A DNA stretch of 64,000 nt, taken from contig QAOA01005184.1 of assembly GCA_003255065.1 (NCBI GenBank), positions 278,663 to 342,662 on the forward strand. The letters run 5' to 3'. Of the stretch, positions 12,194 to 25,700 are shown piece after piece. Below the pieces are notes generated by a model. That model saw only the letters and a program-made list of their open reading frames with translations. It made no database searches and was not told where the DNA came from. A program made the translations under genes and the position numbers. Each line of letters opens with the position of its first letter. Position 1 is the first letter of the stretch. Origin of the DNA: Cercis canadensis. Taxonomy: Eukaryota > Streptophyta > Magnoliopsida > Fabales > Fabaceae.

Positions 12194-13575
12194 ATATTGA
12201 ACTCTGGGGGAAATGATCAATGGAAGCAGCAGAAGAATAAGTACATTCTGGTGCTGTGATGATTCTCCAAAACATGCCCCAAGCTGTTGGCCCAAAAATT
12301 ATCTAAATCTCTTTATTTTTCTGGTTTATCTCTGTTAGCACATGTTATCGTGTAGCAAATGTAGCTTTGCCTTGACAGGAAATGTTAGCTTCCTGCACTT
12401 TTAGGCCTTCAATGAATGTAGGTAGGTGATAATCTTGGTAATACTGGGTCAGACTCTTGAGAAGGCTTGGTTACATGTTTGATATCTTTATATTGTGCTT
12501 GTCCAAAAATATGCTGCCTGGTAAAGCTATTTATGCCAACGCCTTAAGCAGAAGGCATGAGTACAAGGATTTTAATGGATGTAAAATACATTTAATAAAT
12601 AAGAAAAAAGATCATACCCCAAAAAAAGGAAGAAATATTATCTAATTAATGGAAATTAATTTTCTATAATTGGCCTCTAATAGTGTTGCAAAGCTATTGT
12701 TTTCTTGCCCCAAACCTTGGGCCTAATTTTGAATATGTTACTTATATCTGCAGTCAAAAATAAGAGGTGGTACTCAATCTTAAGTCCCTATTGATTGTGG
12801 GGAAAAAGAAAATTACGAACTAAACAAGCATTTTCTTGTGTCACAAGTACAACCAGTTGAACTAGCTTACACTTCAAGGATCTTGACATTAACTGATTTC
12901 AAGATCTAGTCATAGGAATCCCTTTCTTGTTCTATTGCACTCCTACGTAAAATAAAAACAAAAATTAAAAAAGGATTTGAAGTCTTTGTAATTAATTGAC
13001 TAGATGAGCATGACAATCACACTGGCCAGATATTTGTGGTTTTGGGTATCTTGCATCTGCATCAAACCTACTCAGGCATCCTACTTGAGTAATGATAACA
13101 CTTCACAAACTGTACAGTAAATCGCATTGACCTTCATAATTCAATTTAAACTTTTCTTTTTATCAAACTCAAAACTTCGAATTTGTAAAACACACTTAAG
13201 ATTGCTTAGATACTAGAAACAAAACATGATGTTGAACATGTTCAATTCAAAAGACAAATTTATCCTATTTTAATTCATATAACGAATTGTTATGCCCCTC
13301 ACTCTCAGAAACTCTTGGAGCTCAATGTCCATCAAGGACTAGATATATTTTATAAGAGTGAAAGAAAGTTCAAAATCCTTGGAGGATACTAGCACAAGAG
13401 GTTCTAGATCCTCGAAGTATTTCTGGCCCTTCGCACTAAGGTAGGTAATATTATTATTATTATTATTATACATACACAGATCATAGCAGTAGTTACTAAG
13501 GACATATTAAGGGGCCAACAGGCCTTACAAAGTATCAACTTTCCCCATAAATTGATACCAGGACTCCGCTTCAGA
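12194..13575. other. Space between two convergent genes (3' UTRs)
   Basis: The NC2-alpha gene (+) and the cystatin gene (-) converge here. The first few hundred bases after 12193 are probably the 3' UTR of the corepressor gene, and the part before 13576 that of the cystatin. An ATT microsatellite lies at about 13449-13469. The 12457-12645 reading frame has no recognisable content. Nothing else seen. Confidence 0.5.
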
Positions 13576-16297
13576 TCAGGAGTGATCTTGCTCCATCTGA
13601 TTCAGATGGAAGCCACCTTCATTATTCTTGTGCACCTCTACCTTGAACTTCTCTTCCTTATCTCCCCGCTTTACCTTCAAGAGCAAGTTAAACTTCGCAG
13701 AATCATCGATGACCTGTTTAGAAGTTTAACATTATCTTCTGTACCAAAACATTTCATCACTTACAATTCTAAGTTAAACATCACAGCACATCTGATAGAA
13801 AATATCAACTTAACCATGTCAAATTTGAAAACCAGTTTAGAAGACAGAGACCGAGAAAATTTCAAGAATCAGGCACTGACCTCAGCCTTTGCATCAACAA
13901 CCTCATGAAGCACATAAGGCAGCAACGAGTTAGACCTCTGCTGGAGGGTCTTGACAGCATGATCTGCTGCATCCTGAACTTGAGGGTCATGTGCAGGCAC
14001 CGTTTGCCATCCTGGTTTGTGGCCATCTGATAACAAAACAAAAGTCAGCATCACAAGATAATAGCAAAATTACCGAGGTTCATCTATTCTAGTGATAGGT
14101 GGGAAAGATATCAACAATCAGCAAGGAAAATATCACAAGGTCGGAAGGGACAATTATCCAAGGTGGTTTACTGGATCATAATGAGACTCCTCCTCCTGAA
14201 AGCCAATTTGACTATTTCTTGCTACATACCCTACCATGAAATTACTCATGGATGAATAACAATTCATGTAAACTCCAATCCTATAGTGAACTCAATATAT
14301 TGATATCCTGGTGTTGCAATTATTAAGATATGAAACCATATCATTTTCCTTCTTTCCCCTACTTAATGACTTGACTTCTCAAACACAATAGCATTCAATG
14401 ATAAAATTCCAACTTTCAGTCATTAGCCAGTACATAACCAAAACCTAGACAACCAACTATTTAAGTTTACAAGTAGCATTACTTTCCCAACATTCTAATG
14501 AAGGCATGCCAAGTGTGCCCACATTAATTGGAGCTTTGATGAGCAATACATAGAAACAAACAGACAGGATGGCTCCGTTCTCCCTTGGACCACATAGAAA
14601 CTGCAAAACCCTCATTACATATTTGCAATTACTAGGACATGGCTTAACATCAACGTATATAAAGATCCAAGTCCTGATAGATATTGAGGAGCTATAAGCA
14701 CTCTTTGTATTATTAGTATAACTTTCAGGCAAATAACCTAATTTCAAAATTTACATTTGAAAAAAAAGAGTTTTTCCCAGATAAAGGAGGTACTAAATAC
14801 TATAATAAAGAAGAGTAGTGTTGGCCTTTTGAGATCACTTCTTTCAGTCAAAGGCTTGGTATTAAGCGGTGCATAGTAACTGCTTATTTCCAATTCTTGA
14901 CTACTGACTACTTCAAACTAAATCTAGTCATGATATTGATGAACCTTGATGTATGCTGCTTATAAACATTACGGGATGTGGAAACATACTTTAATATGTT
15001 TCACCTAGAAATAAGGCAATCCTAACCTAACGTTATATTGCATTCCCTTGGAGTTTCATCATGACATGACAGTTATAGTACCAATTTTTGGACAAAACAA
15101 GCATATTGAATATTAGTCAAATAAAGATCTTAAGTGCTTGATTTAGAAAATGTCAGATACCTCTTTTAACACCAAGATCTGCAGAGGTAATAGATGGCAC
15201 ATCACCAGCATGCTTGAACTCTTGAAGTTCTTTAAAGTTCAGCCACGGTTTCACCCAGATCTTGGCTTCATAGATCTTTTTCTTGCCGGCATCAATGACT
15301 TCAAGAGTAAGATGATGCAGTGTACCAGCAACAACTTGTTCTTGTGCCTTCACCACCCTTGCAAGCTCTAGTAATGCATTCTTCAATATCATTCAACATG
15401 AGTCAATAACTTTGTTCGTATAGAACATTATTCATCTTATTGAATGGATGGAAACTTGAAAGAGGGTGGGGAATAAAGATTGTACACAAGGAAAACAAGA
15501 AAGATGAATACAGAAAATAAGTTAGAGAAAGCATAGGATTGCCAGAAATGAGTCCTTAATTGCTTGCTATCTCTCATTGTGGATCTTAAATACAAATAGC
15601 AAACATATGTTCCGAAATTCAGGGTAAATTATTTGTCCAATACCACTACCGGTTTCAATTTTTGTAAATGCTTTCTGAGGGCATCTCAATTTTTAGTCCG
15701 ATTATTTATAAATTATATCTCAACCTTGTCCGTCCTTAACAAATTGCTGGTTACAACTGTGCTTCCTGAATAAAGATGCACGCAATTTTAACCATTAACC
15801 AGATAACACCAAATCAAGCATAAATAACAGACCACCCAGCCAGCCAAATGTTAAAAATTCACAATTTCTCCGAATTAGCTTGAAAATACAGAAAATATAG
15901 TTCTAACCATACAAAAGGAGGCTCAGATTATTCTCCCTCCTCCCCAAAAAAAAACAAAAAAGCCCCTCCATTTGATCAAAGAATCGACCTCATCTACATT
16001 GAACCCAAAAAAAAAAAACTGAAACTTGCACTAAATAATTTGATGAGAAAGATGATGAACCTCTTTCTTGTTGTGCTCTTCAACTGCGAATCGAGCAAGG
16101 CCTTCGATTTCGGCACTGTTCTGACCTCCTGGGGAATCGTGCACACCTCCGGCCATCGCCATTTCAGGGTTATCGTACTCAGAACAATCTCCAAAGGATC
16201 CTCGAAACAGAAACACGGCCAAGATGAAGAAGAAGAAGGATAACAATGGAAGGAAAGTAGAAGAGTGTGAAAGGGAGGAACTTGCTCTTATTCTCAT
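13576..16297 (-). CDS. C-terminally extended phytocystatin (papain and legumain inhibitor)
   Basis: Inhibits papain-like (C1A) cysteine proteases; the extended form also inhibits legumain (C13). Four exons on the minus strand: 16297-16061, 15380-15161, 14026-13881, 13713-13576. All introns are GT..AG and join in frame to 246 aa. Residues 1-35 form a signal peptide with a Phe/Leu-rich core. The N-terminal Gly pair is at 50-51, the plant-specific [10 protein letters not shown] motif at 67-76, the QVVAG reactive loop at 94-98 and the Pro-Trp second loop at 124-125. A second, cystatin-like C-terminal domain carries SNSLLPY (184-190), which matches the SNSL-type legumain-binding site; the key Asn is 185. 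All inhibitory residues are present. A downstream start at the MAMAGG Met (residue 46 or 48) would give a cytosolic form. Closest known type is Arabidopsis CYS6/CYSB. Confidence 0.93.
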
Positions 16298-16375
16298 TCG
16301 GTTTCTTACTATGGAAGGCTTTGCTTAGACGCACACATTATATTTCTGATCTCTCTCTACCTAGATGCCAGTTTT

Positions 16376-16376
16376 C

Positions 16377-16407
<31 letters not shown>

Positions 16408-16408
16408 A
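16376..16408. repeat. CT microsatellite upstream of the cystatin gene
   Basis: About 14 CT units, preceded by short CT tracts. It lies 80-110 bp upstream of the cystatin start codon, where it reads as GA on the coding strand. GA/CT tracts are common in plant core promoters and 5' UTRs. Confidence 0.75.
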
Positions 16409-16559
16409 ATTTGAGCGCCACGAGGGCTCGGAATTTGATACGCGTCAACCAGTTGCCGCTTGTCGTATACAACTCTTCAATATGAAGAACGAATCCTTTA
16501 TTATGTCGTTTTTAACATTTTTGGCCCTGCACTATACTTTACGTTGACGCTAATTATCT

Positions 16560-17410
16560 AGATCCTTTCTCGTTAATATGAGAATCAATAGAGTAAGTTT
16601 TAAAAATTTATAAATTTTTATTTAAGTGTATATATTTTATTATAATCTTAACCATTAAATTTTGAGAGATCCTATAATACTACATGTGTATGTCATATTA
16701 CATTAACGTGACAAGTATACGTAATTTTTATATTTTATTTGATATAAAATTAATTTATCTTATATTTTAAAACAAATTTAAAAACAATTAATTTATACAC
16801 ATGTTATTGACATATTGATTATTTTTATGTAGTATGACATACAACAAAATATTTAAGAAACCTCCTTAAATTTTACGTCAACAATTATTCTCCCGCTGCA
16901 CTTAATTTTTTAAAATGTATCTTTAAAGGATCTAAATTCAGTAAAAGAAACAAACTATTGAGATTGAGATTATTTATGTTTTTTTGTTTTAATAAACCCA
17001 CATACCTAGTAAATAAAATAATAGTAACAATCATTTCTTTTTTTATTTTTTATTTTTACTACATAACATCACGAAAGTTAGAAACCTAATTTTATGCAAA
17101 TCATTCTATTTATTAATTTTACATGTAATATAAATATCACTCATGATATTAAATAATTACTCATTGGTTGATAATGCTACATCATAATATTGTTATGTAG
17201 TTTATGTGAGTTTAGCATAGGTCTAATATGAGAAATAACTAATGCTACATAATATTGTTACGTAGTTTATGTGAGTTTAGCATAATCTAATGAGAAATAA
17301 CTTAAGTAGTCATATATTAAGATTGGAGAAGTTCTCAAAACTTAAGATTATTCTTAATAGTCATGGTATTATATTTCGTATCTTATAAGTGATTTGAAAT
17401 GTCTATACTA
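16560..17410. other. Intergenic, AT-rich with a 65-70 bp tandem duplication
   Basis: No gene. Positions of about 17169-17237 and 17238-17302 are near copies, both containing 'tagtttatgtgagtttagca' and 'gagaaataact'. The rest is simple AT-rich DNA. Confidence 0.55.
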
Positions 17411-17412
17411 TC

Positions 17413-18496
17413 CTATTTAGGGATAGCAAAATGTCCTCTTTGGGCAAAGAATTCCTCGAGTTCAGCTAGGGTTATGAGAAATTTTCCTCCATTAGGATGA
17501 GACCAAGGACAATTATCACAATTTCTATCATGTGGGGATTCCCAAAATATTAAAATACTAAAATACTCTTATTGCACTTAGATAGGATATAATATATAGA
17601 GATATATTAGTAATTTCATATATATAATTGATAAAAATAAACAAAAAGTAAAGAACCCTAACCCTATCTNTTTTAAGAAAATTAAAAATAAAAAAAAGCT
17701 GCTGGGTTTGCGGGGGGGCCCACCGGACACGCCGAGGGCCCCTCAGCGTGTCTTAAAGGAAGAAGCCGCACCTCGGGCGGCGTGTCCAGTCTTGCAGGAG
17801 AACCAGAGATCGACATGTATTTGGCCCAACTTGGACCATCATTCACAGGAATACATCTCTCTTTGTAAATAGACTCTGCCGCCATTTCTCTTCAATCAGA
17901 AAAGGAGATAGTAAAGAAAACATGTATATAGTAAGCGTGCCAACACTCGGAATTCATAAGCCCACTTCAGTACTTCTCCAACCAATCAAGTTATCTTTAG
18001 GCAGAAAAAATAAATGCAGTCTTTCTCTGTGAAGAAGAGGCTGAAAGATAAATAATCGAAGAACACGCAAATGAAAGCCTGGCGAGCTGGACAAGACCGG
18101 ACATGCCGCCTGAGGTAAGGCTTCTTCTTTGGAGACACGCCGAGGGGCCCCGGATTGTCCGGTGGGCCCCGCACACCCAGCAGCTTTTTTTTTTTCATTT
18201 TTAATTTTCTTAAAACTATAATATTTTCGTATTTAAGTTTCCACCTATAACAGTTAGGGAATTAAGTTTAAAAACCTTAATTACTAGGTCAAAGTGCCCT
18301 TAGATAGGATATAATATATAGAGATATATTAGTAATTTCATATATATAATTGATAAAAATAAACAAAAAGTAAAGAACCCTAACCCTATCTAATTCTATG
18401 CGAATTCCCATGAATTTCCGTTGTTCACCAAGGATCATGGACGGGAGGGCAAAGAAGCACTCTTCGCCCTGATCCCACCCCGTTGCCATCCCTAAT
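17413..18496. mobile_element. Degenerate TIR element carrying a nested element
   Basis: The ends read 'agggatagcaaaatg' on the left and 'gttgccatccct' on the right. They are inverted copies of an 'agggatggcaa' type terminus, seen in many plant hAT-like elements. The interior holds a 90-bp direct repeat ('gataggatataatatata' up to 'aaccctaaccctatct') at 17579-17669 and 18301-18391. Between the copies sits the GC-rich inverted-repeat element at 17671-18215. I see no clear 8-bp target duplication, and an N at 17670 breaks the left side, so the outer boundaries are provisional. Confidence 0.4.
17671..18215. mobile_element. Non-autonomous element with about 125-bp GC-rich TIRs
   Basis: The left arm starts with 'ttttaagaaaattaaaaat', continues with 'gctgctgggt' and a GC-rich 'cccaccggaca' and 'gggcccctc' part, and ends near 17795. 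The right arm (about 18095-18215) is its inverted copy. The interior contains a minus-strand open stretch from an ATG at 17885 (MAAESIYKERCIP, then PSWAKYMSIS) that runs into the left arm. It may be a captured exon, but I cannot name the source gene. No transposase is seen. The N at 17670 hides the left target site. Confidence 0.65.
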
Positions 18497-18855
18497 TCTA
18501 TATCCAATTTTCTAAAATAAATATAAATATAAACTTCATTGTAAATATGCTATCTAAAAAAAAGTTCGATGTGAATCTAATTTTTGGTGTCGCATTACAC
18601 ATTCTGCTACAAGATAAGATTTACGTTTATCATGCATGATACGCAGTAGACCACCAAACAACACATTATAAAAGTTCACTATGGATAGCTTATATAATAC
18701 TAGAGTGACCCATGCCCTATCTGACCTTATCAACTGGTAAGGACAGACACTTTTTTGGATTGAGTGGCAACAAGTATTGCGGTTTATTATTCTCAAACAT
18801 CAATTCTACAGAGAAAAATTTATCCCACACAAAAGAAAAAAGAGTAAATTTATAT

Positions 18856-19080
18856 TTTGGTCCTTAAAAAATTTAAGATTTAATAAAATAATCATTAAAA
18901 AAATACTAACTATAAAATAATCATGGAAAGAATTGATATACGTAACAAAATAATCCTTAAAAAATTCAAATTTTAACAAATATTAGACTATTTTGTTATG
19001 CATATCAGATCTTTGAAGAACTACTTTATAGTTGATGTTCTTTTATGGTCTATTTTGTTAAATTTTGAATCTTTCAAGGC
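18856..19080. repeat. Imperfect inverted repeat, MITE-like
   Basis: Elements such as 'aacaaaataatcc' and 'actataaaataatcatgg' in the left half reappear inverted in the right half ('ggtctattttgtta', 'gaactactttatagt'). The whole stretch could fold into a long imperfect hairpin. AT-rich, no ORF and no clear target duplication. Confidence 0.45.
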
Positions 19081-19771
19081 GGCAAACATAAAAAATCATA
19101 GGTTGAGGCTATTCATTCTTCCCATGTGTGCATTAATATATCTCTTAGCCATAAAAATATAAATTGAATCCCCACATCACTAAGCCCAAGTTCTGACTTT
19201 GAAGCCAAAATAAAGTTATGATTTTTGTGTACAGAGAAAGGAAGAAGGAAACAAAAAGTGAATGAAGGGTATTAAGACAAATCAAGGAAAAAGAGAACTT
19301 AGAAAACAAAGTCAACACAACTATAATGCTTATTATATCCATAGCATATTATTCTGATACCACCAAGATATAACAACAAACTCCCTCAGGAGTTAAAAAA
19401 GTTTATAACAAGGAAAATGGAAGTTCCAAATCCCGAGAAAGGGAAAGAAAACCCAAGGCTCCATTGCAGCAATACCCCAGAGTGCTTCAAAAACTAACAA
19501 AAATATCTGCCATGGCCTGAAGCCAGCACTTGAGCTATTTTTTTTTTAAAAAAAAGGGAAGGAAAAAATAGAATAAAAACTTGAGTTATGGTACTCAAGT
19601 CACATCCTCCCAGCTGAACAGCAATGAGCCTTGACACAAAAGGGAGCTTCCCCATTCCTCTCTTCAGAGAGGAAACAGATGAGCAAAAAAAGTAAAAATG
19701 TTACAGAAAGAGATGTTTCTGCATCAAAAGGTTGGAATATTAATACCAACTTTATCTACATACTACAACTT

Positions 19772-22700
19772 TCAACTGTCCCTGGTCACAAATACCATCG
19801 ATGAACCAGGAAGATGATGATGATTCTTTGAGCTCGGTTTCAGGTCAACTTCTGATCCTGAGTGAAGCCTTATCTGTATGTAAAGCTAAAGCGTTAGTAA
19901 TATACATGCTAGAGTTTATTATCTGTATGTAGCTAGAGCATTAGTAATATATATGCTAGAGCCTTATCTGTTTGAACAGCCAGCACTATCAGATGTTACA
20001 AAACAATGCTAGAGTTTATTATATGAAGTAACTAAAACCAAAACGTCTATCATAAGAAATTCAATCTGTGAGTTTATGAAGAACTGCAACTAGAAGGTAC
20101 ATAAGTTCTGTATTCACAGAACAAATGCAGCAATTTCTAATAAAGGAAGTTCAGAAATTAGCCTTATTTCTTGTAGAATAAGCCAGTCATAGTACCACAA
20201 CAATCAACGCTGGATCAGGATGATATTTATTGTAGATGGTATATATACTTCTCAAAAGTCACAAACTACTCTTTTCCACATCGTAATAAAACTCATCCAA
20301 CCCCATCGAATCCAAGAAGGGCCACCGCAGTGAAAGAGATTATGGCACCAGATAATAGATTACATCCAACTTCTTACTTCACTGCTACATTCACCCACTT
20401 TCTATTTTCTTTTTATTTATTTATTTTTTAATACTTTTCTTAATCAATAAGTATTCAACATTTATATGTGATGCAACCTATACAATATTATATCAGTAAG
20501 CTATACATGTTTGTTCTTATTACAGAAGTGGCAAGAACAAAAGAAACACTGACTTATAGTACAAACCTCATATTTTTTGAGTAACGAAGCAAACAATGAA
20601 GCAACTACTTGAATAACAAATTTCTGCCCAACGCAGGCACATGTACCAGATCCAAAAGGAAGAAATGCTGCATTTTCATTTGGATCTTTTAACACAAATG
20701 AGCTGAATCCAGGATTTATGCGTTCTTCCCCAGAATCTGAAAGAACAATCAATGCTGAAGATTAGTGACAGATACATCAAGTAAAAAATGATGGCTCAAC
20801 TCTTCAGACCTAAATTACATGTAATCTTTTTCTCTAATGAGTAATTCATTCAACAAAACCAAGCTCGGTGCAGCTAAAGCTACTCAAACAGAAACCTAAT
20901 CAACTTTTACATCATAGTTGATCAGCTAAAATTAAGACAACATTTTTTGCATAGACATGTATTCAAACACATTAGAGAAACCATAGCAACATAATTTCGA
21001 GCAAATTGGAGATCAGTAAGTCAAATACAAGCTCAATCAAAGAAAGAAACAGTAGGTGATAACATTTAAAAAGAAAGAAAAGGGACATAGTGCCTACTGA
21101 GTACTTAAATAACTATAGTATAAAATACAAAATCCAGTTTAAGAGACTACAGATTATTATTATTAAACTTTAAATAAGAACAAAAACAAAAGTTCAAGGA
21201 AGGTATGAAACCTGTGAATGATACATCAATAACCACATCCGATTCTTTCCGAACATTTGAGAGAAATCGGTATGGATTAAAATCACTTGCATCACTCCCC
21301 CAACTCGAGTCATCCATCTGTACCAAGTGAACAGGCACAGCCAGTACAGCTCCAGCCGGTATGGTTACACCATTTTCAAAGCTCAAGTCTGACAGGAAGA
21401 AAATTTGACAAACAATAAGCGAAATGTGGACAGATAAATTGAAGCATAAATTTAGCACATAACAGATAAATGTAACCAAGTGTCTGGATAAAAATATTAG
21501 AAAACAAAACTACAGATGAAACAGAAGATGTGAAGAATATATATCATAAGTGACCAGATCCCACACCATGTTTGTACATCATTGAGATTGCTTTAAATTG
21601 CAACTCTCCAGTTAGATCCTTACCAAAATATTTGAACTTTATATCTATATTTTGACATAAATGCCATTGCAGTAAGAAAGAAATAGGCTAAAAAAAAAAA
21701 TTGTTGTTGATATAGATAAGTAAACAGAGAAACATTAGAAGAAAAATTTAACAACAATTTATCTAACTGGTATGAAATTTATATATATATATATATAGAA
21801 AAAAAAAATAGAAGAGAAGAGAAGAAGAAGAAGAAGAAGAAGAGGAAGAAAAGACCCAGCCCAATCCAAAGGCAGATGCACATGCAACATGTCTAAAACA
21901 CCAAAGTTCAACTTCGATACGTGAAAAACACAGTTAATGGATAATTATAGAAAACCAAAGTTTAGGAAAATTTATTAATTTATCTTTGGTCATTTTGTCA
22001 ATTTTGTACCTCAAGTATTGATTTCTATTCAATTCCATCCCCAAGTCTGTTTCCACAAGACAAGATTATGAAAATTGATATGTCGACTAATAGAAGCTCA
22101 AGGAGTGGGCCTTGTTAGATATATTTCATACCATATACAGTATAATAAATTCATAAGCTTATAAGCTCATACTTGCTTCAAAGAACAGTAAGCAATGTCT
22201 TACCATGTTTCAGAGAACACCTCTGCAGCAAGGATCTTGTGGGCATAAGACGTAAAGATTCAAAAACAGTAGCCAATAATAAAGGCATCCTGTAAACATC
22301 TTGCTCCTCATATTTCGATGGCTGTTTCATTGCCATGGTTATCTCTGAATAAACCTGTAAATATACACACAAGTCAAACTCTATTTTCTAAAGGCAACAC
22401 CTTGCAAAATTTTCTAAAGGCGTCATGAACTGAATCTAATTTCATAAAAGCAGCCAAAAGCAGCATTGATAATCACAATCACAATCATATGAGCTTGCTG
22501 AGCTTGAGCTTGTTGAAATATGCAATTAAAGCCTCTTGTTAGATGTAAAAACTTGCACTTGTGTCCATGCACATGCATTCACAAGAAGAAATACTCTGAT
22601 AACATTTGTGCTTGATATGCAATTTCATGCTTGGTGTTGAATTGGTATTAACTTACAAAAAGATCCATCTTCCATTAGCACCATAATAAAAATCATCAAT

Positions 22701-25700
22701 CTTATGAATGAATACACAACCCAACCAGAAATTTGGATCAAAACTTATGTTGTTTGATAAGTTCTAATACAGATGCAAAATAATACCACCGAGGAAGATT
22801 CAGTTTTTTGGATTTACACCATTGGTTTTCAACATTTGAGGATAAACTCATATAAATATCCTAATCAATTCCATTTATGCATCAGATCATACAATGAAGA
22901 CAGAAAGAAAAGATAGCTACCTTATCCTGTATTTCTGGATGCATCACAAGCATAGTCAATACATTGGCAATTAAAGCTGCTGTTTGTTGACATCCATGAA
23001 ACATCACACGCATGATATTTGAAGAAGGTTCTTCTGTTGCACTATGATGATCATTAAGCTTGTGAAGGAAAAAGTAATCTCTGCTATCAGCATCAGAACA
23101 GCACTGTACACCATCGGCTGTCTCCATTGCTATGTTGGAATTTTCACTATAGACATTTTGATTAATATGGTGAAATAGCTTGCAATTTTTTCTGCAATGT
23201 TGAAGGATGTCTTGAGTTAAGCATTTCAACTTTGTGCATAGGCATTGATACCTCCAAAATCCTCGTTTCCAGAAGGGAGTAACATTGTAGGAGGCCCAAA
23301 AGCAAGCATCTTTAGCAATCATCATAAGAAGTTCCTCATAAACTGCAGCCTTGGGCCAAGCCAAGAATCCATCTCCAAAGAAAGTGGCTCCCATTATGCT
23401 GAAAGCCATATGCTGAGAAATCAATCTAGAATCTATACTTCCTCTGGCTTTAATGTTTTCTATTTTATCCATGATAAAGTCTACAACCTTAGTAGGAATC
23501 AGATCATTATTCTCTAGCAATCTTTCATTCAATTCTGTTGTCAATAATTCCCTTGTCTTCCTATCCTGCAAATAATTAAAATTAAATGCCCAGTTGCCAA
23601 TATCAGAATGAGAACCAATACCTAAAGAAGACTGAATCTGTATACATCATGATCAAATATGAATGAAGATGAAGAGTAGTCTGATCTGAACATCTCAAAC
23701 TAAAAGTCTCCAGGTTTATATTGACAAAGCCGCACAAACTTCATTATTATATTGAATCTTTTGACTCCAATCAAAAGCATCAAAGTCAAATATTACATGT
23801 TCTGTGTCATAGGAAAAGGGAACCTTATGGGTGAGTGGCTATTTGTGTCAGTATGAAAAAAGACGTATCGTTTAACTATTAGTGTCAGCATGAGAAATTG
23901 ATAAACAGAAGTATATAATACTAGGGATTATGTCAAAGAAAATTCATATTCTCCAAATTCTAGCTCAATTTCTGAATAGCAGTAAACCATACTTTATATG
24001 ACTTCCTTAATTTATGGATCTTCTTGAGCATTGCTTTATACTTCCAAGTACATTGAAATAGAAGAGACGTACTTTGAAGTTTTTCTGCAGACATAAATGT
24101 GGATAAACATTTATTGCTTCCCCCATAGTTGGATTGATCAAAACATAAGGTTACAACTCTGGCCAAGACAGTCCTAAGTGTTAAGAGATAGAACCATTCT
24201 TGGGCGTGCACCTAAAAGCTTCAGCTATTAGTTGCAGGCTAGTCTAAGCTTTTGGGTGCAGGCCCAAGAATGGCTTTTATCTCTAACTATAAGAACCATA
24301 AATTACCAAGATAGGAACAACAAAGTATGAAAATAAAGAAATAATAAGACAGGTAAGCACCTGTTCAGAAGAAGAAGCAAAGAGGCTTGATGGCCCAAAG
24401 GCCAGACGAAATGCTTTTCCTGTGAAAGGCAACTTATCTTCAGCCTTTACAAGCATCTCTTGAATTAGCACCGGATCTTTAACCGACACCAGAAGCTGAG
24501 TAGGACCTAACCACAGCTTAACAATTGAACCATATTTCTTATGTGATTCTGACAACAGATCTGACAATTTAAAATCGAATGATACAATTAGTGAAAAAAT
24601 AAGGATATATCTGAGTCTTTACCATAAAGCACCAAAAGTACATTACTATGTGTATGAGATATAGAAGAGTTTGAGATATTGGTGTAGGGTGCTCCATTGT
24701 ATCATAAAAACTCAATTCTTCATATTATTAAGAAACATTAAGTGAAAAACACCCACTTAAGTCATTAAACAGTGTTTAACGGAATTCCAATAACAAGGAA
24801 AGGTAAAATTGCAGTTATTTGTAAACACTTAAAACTTGTTTTTGTATTTGAGCAGTGGGCATGGTGGTAATACATACAACAAACAGCCACCACTCAATCT
24901 ATGACGCATGATAGTTCTAAATCTCATATTCTTTCAGTACTAATGTATCATATACAACAAACAACGTAATGTGTCCTCCCTTCTTTCTGTAATCCTTAAA
25001 CTGTTAACAACACAATATGAATGTAAGCCTACCAATAATATAACTATTTAATAAACACTATACCTCAATTTATACAATACAAAATGGTAAAAGCACCAAT
25101 TTTTTTAATTTCTTATAGAACACTTAATCTTCTTTTCATTTTTTAGTGACTCCACTAAATTAAAGAGTATGATCCATTTGCAGCAAACTAAAACAGTAAG
25201 CAAATGAAGGAATTTCTGCAGATGAATGTCCACAGGACACTCAGAAAAAATAAAATGATCTTTCGAACGAAATAGGAACAAAAATACGACACCAACTTTT
25301 AGAACCCATAAGGAGCATTTCCAGTCCATCAGCCCAAAAATTTATGTAATCTGGGATCAAAATCACATAGTTAAAGTTGTCATCAATTATTTCCAAACCA
25401 AAAACACATCAGTTTAATTATACTCAGAAAACCCTTTAATAAACAAACAAAATTTCTAAAGGCCCAAAAATGGAAATTGATATTAATAACAGAGATAGAT
25501 CATAGAGAAGCATCACACAAGACCCATAATCATCAAACAACTGATAAGCTCCAGATTAATTCATTAAACCTGAAATTTGACCAATCAGACCCTAACCAAG
25601 TGAATAAGGAAAAAAAAAAAAAACACTAATTGAACTACCTAACAGACCCAACAAGAGATTCAATTAAACAAACTCACTAGTGAGATTTTTCTGGGAAAGG

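Noticed and set aside
17655-17669. Telomere-like 'aaccctaaccct'
   Set aside because: Only two units, inside a repeated AT-rich block. Not a telomeric tract.
23245-23517. 90-codon + strand ORF
   Set aside because: Antisense shadow of P450 exon 3, which is supported by splicing and motifs.
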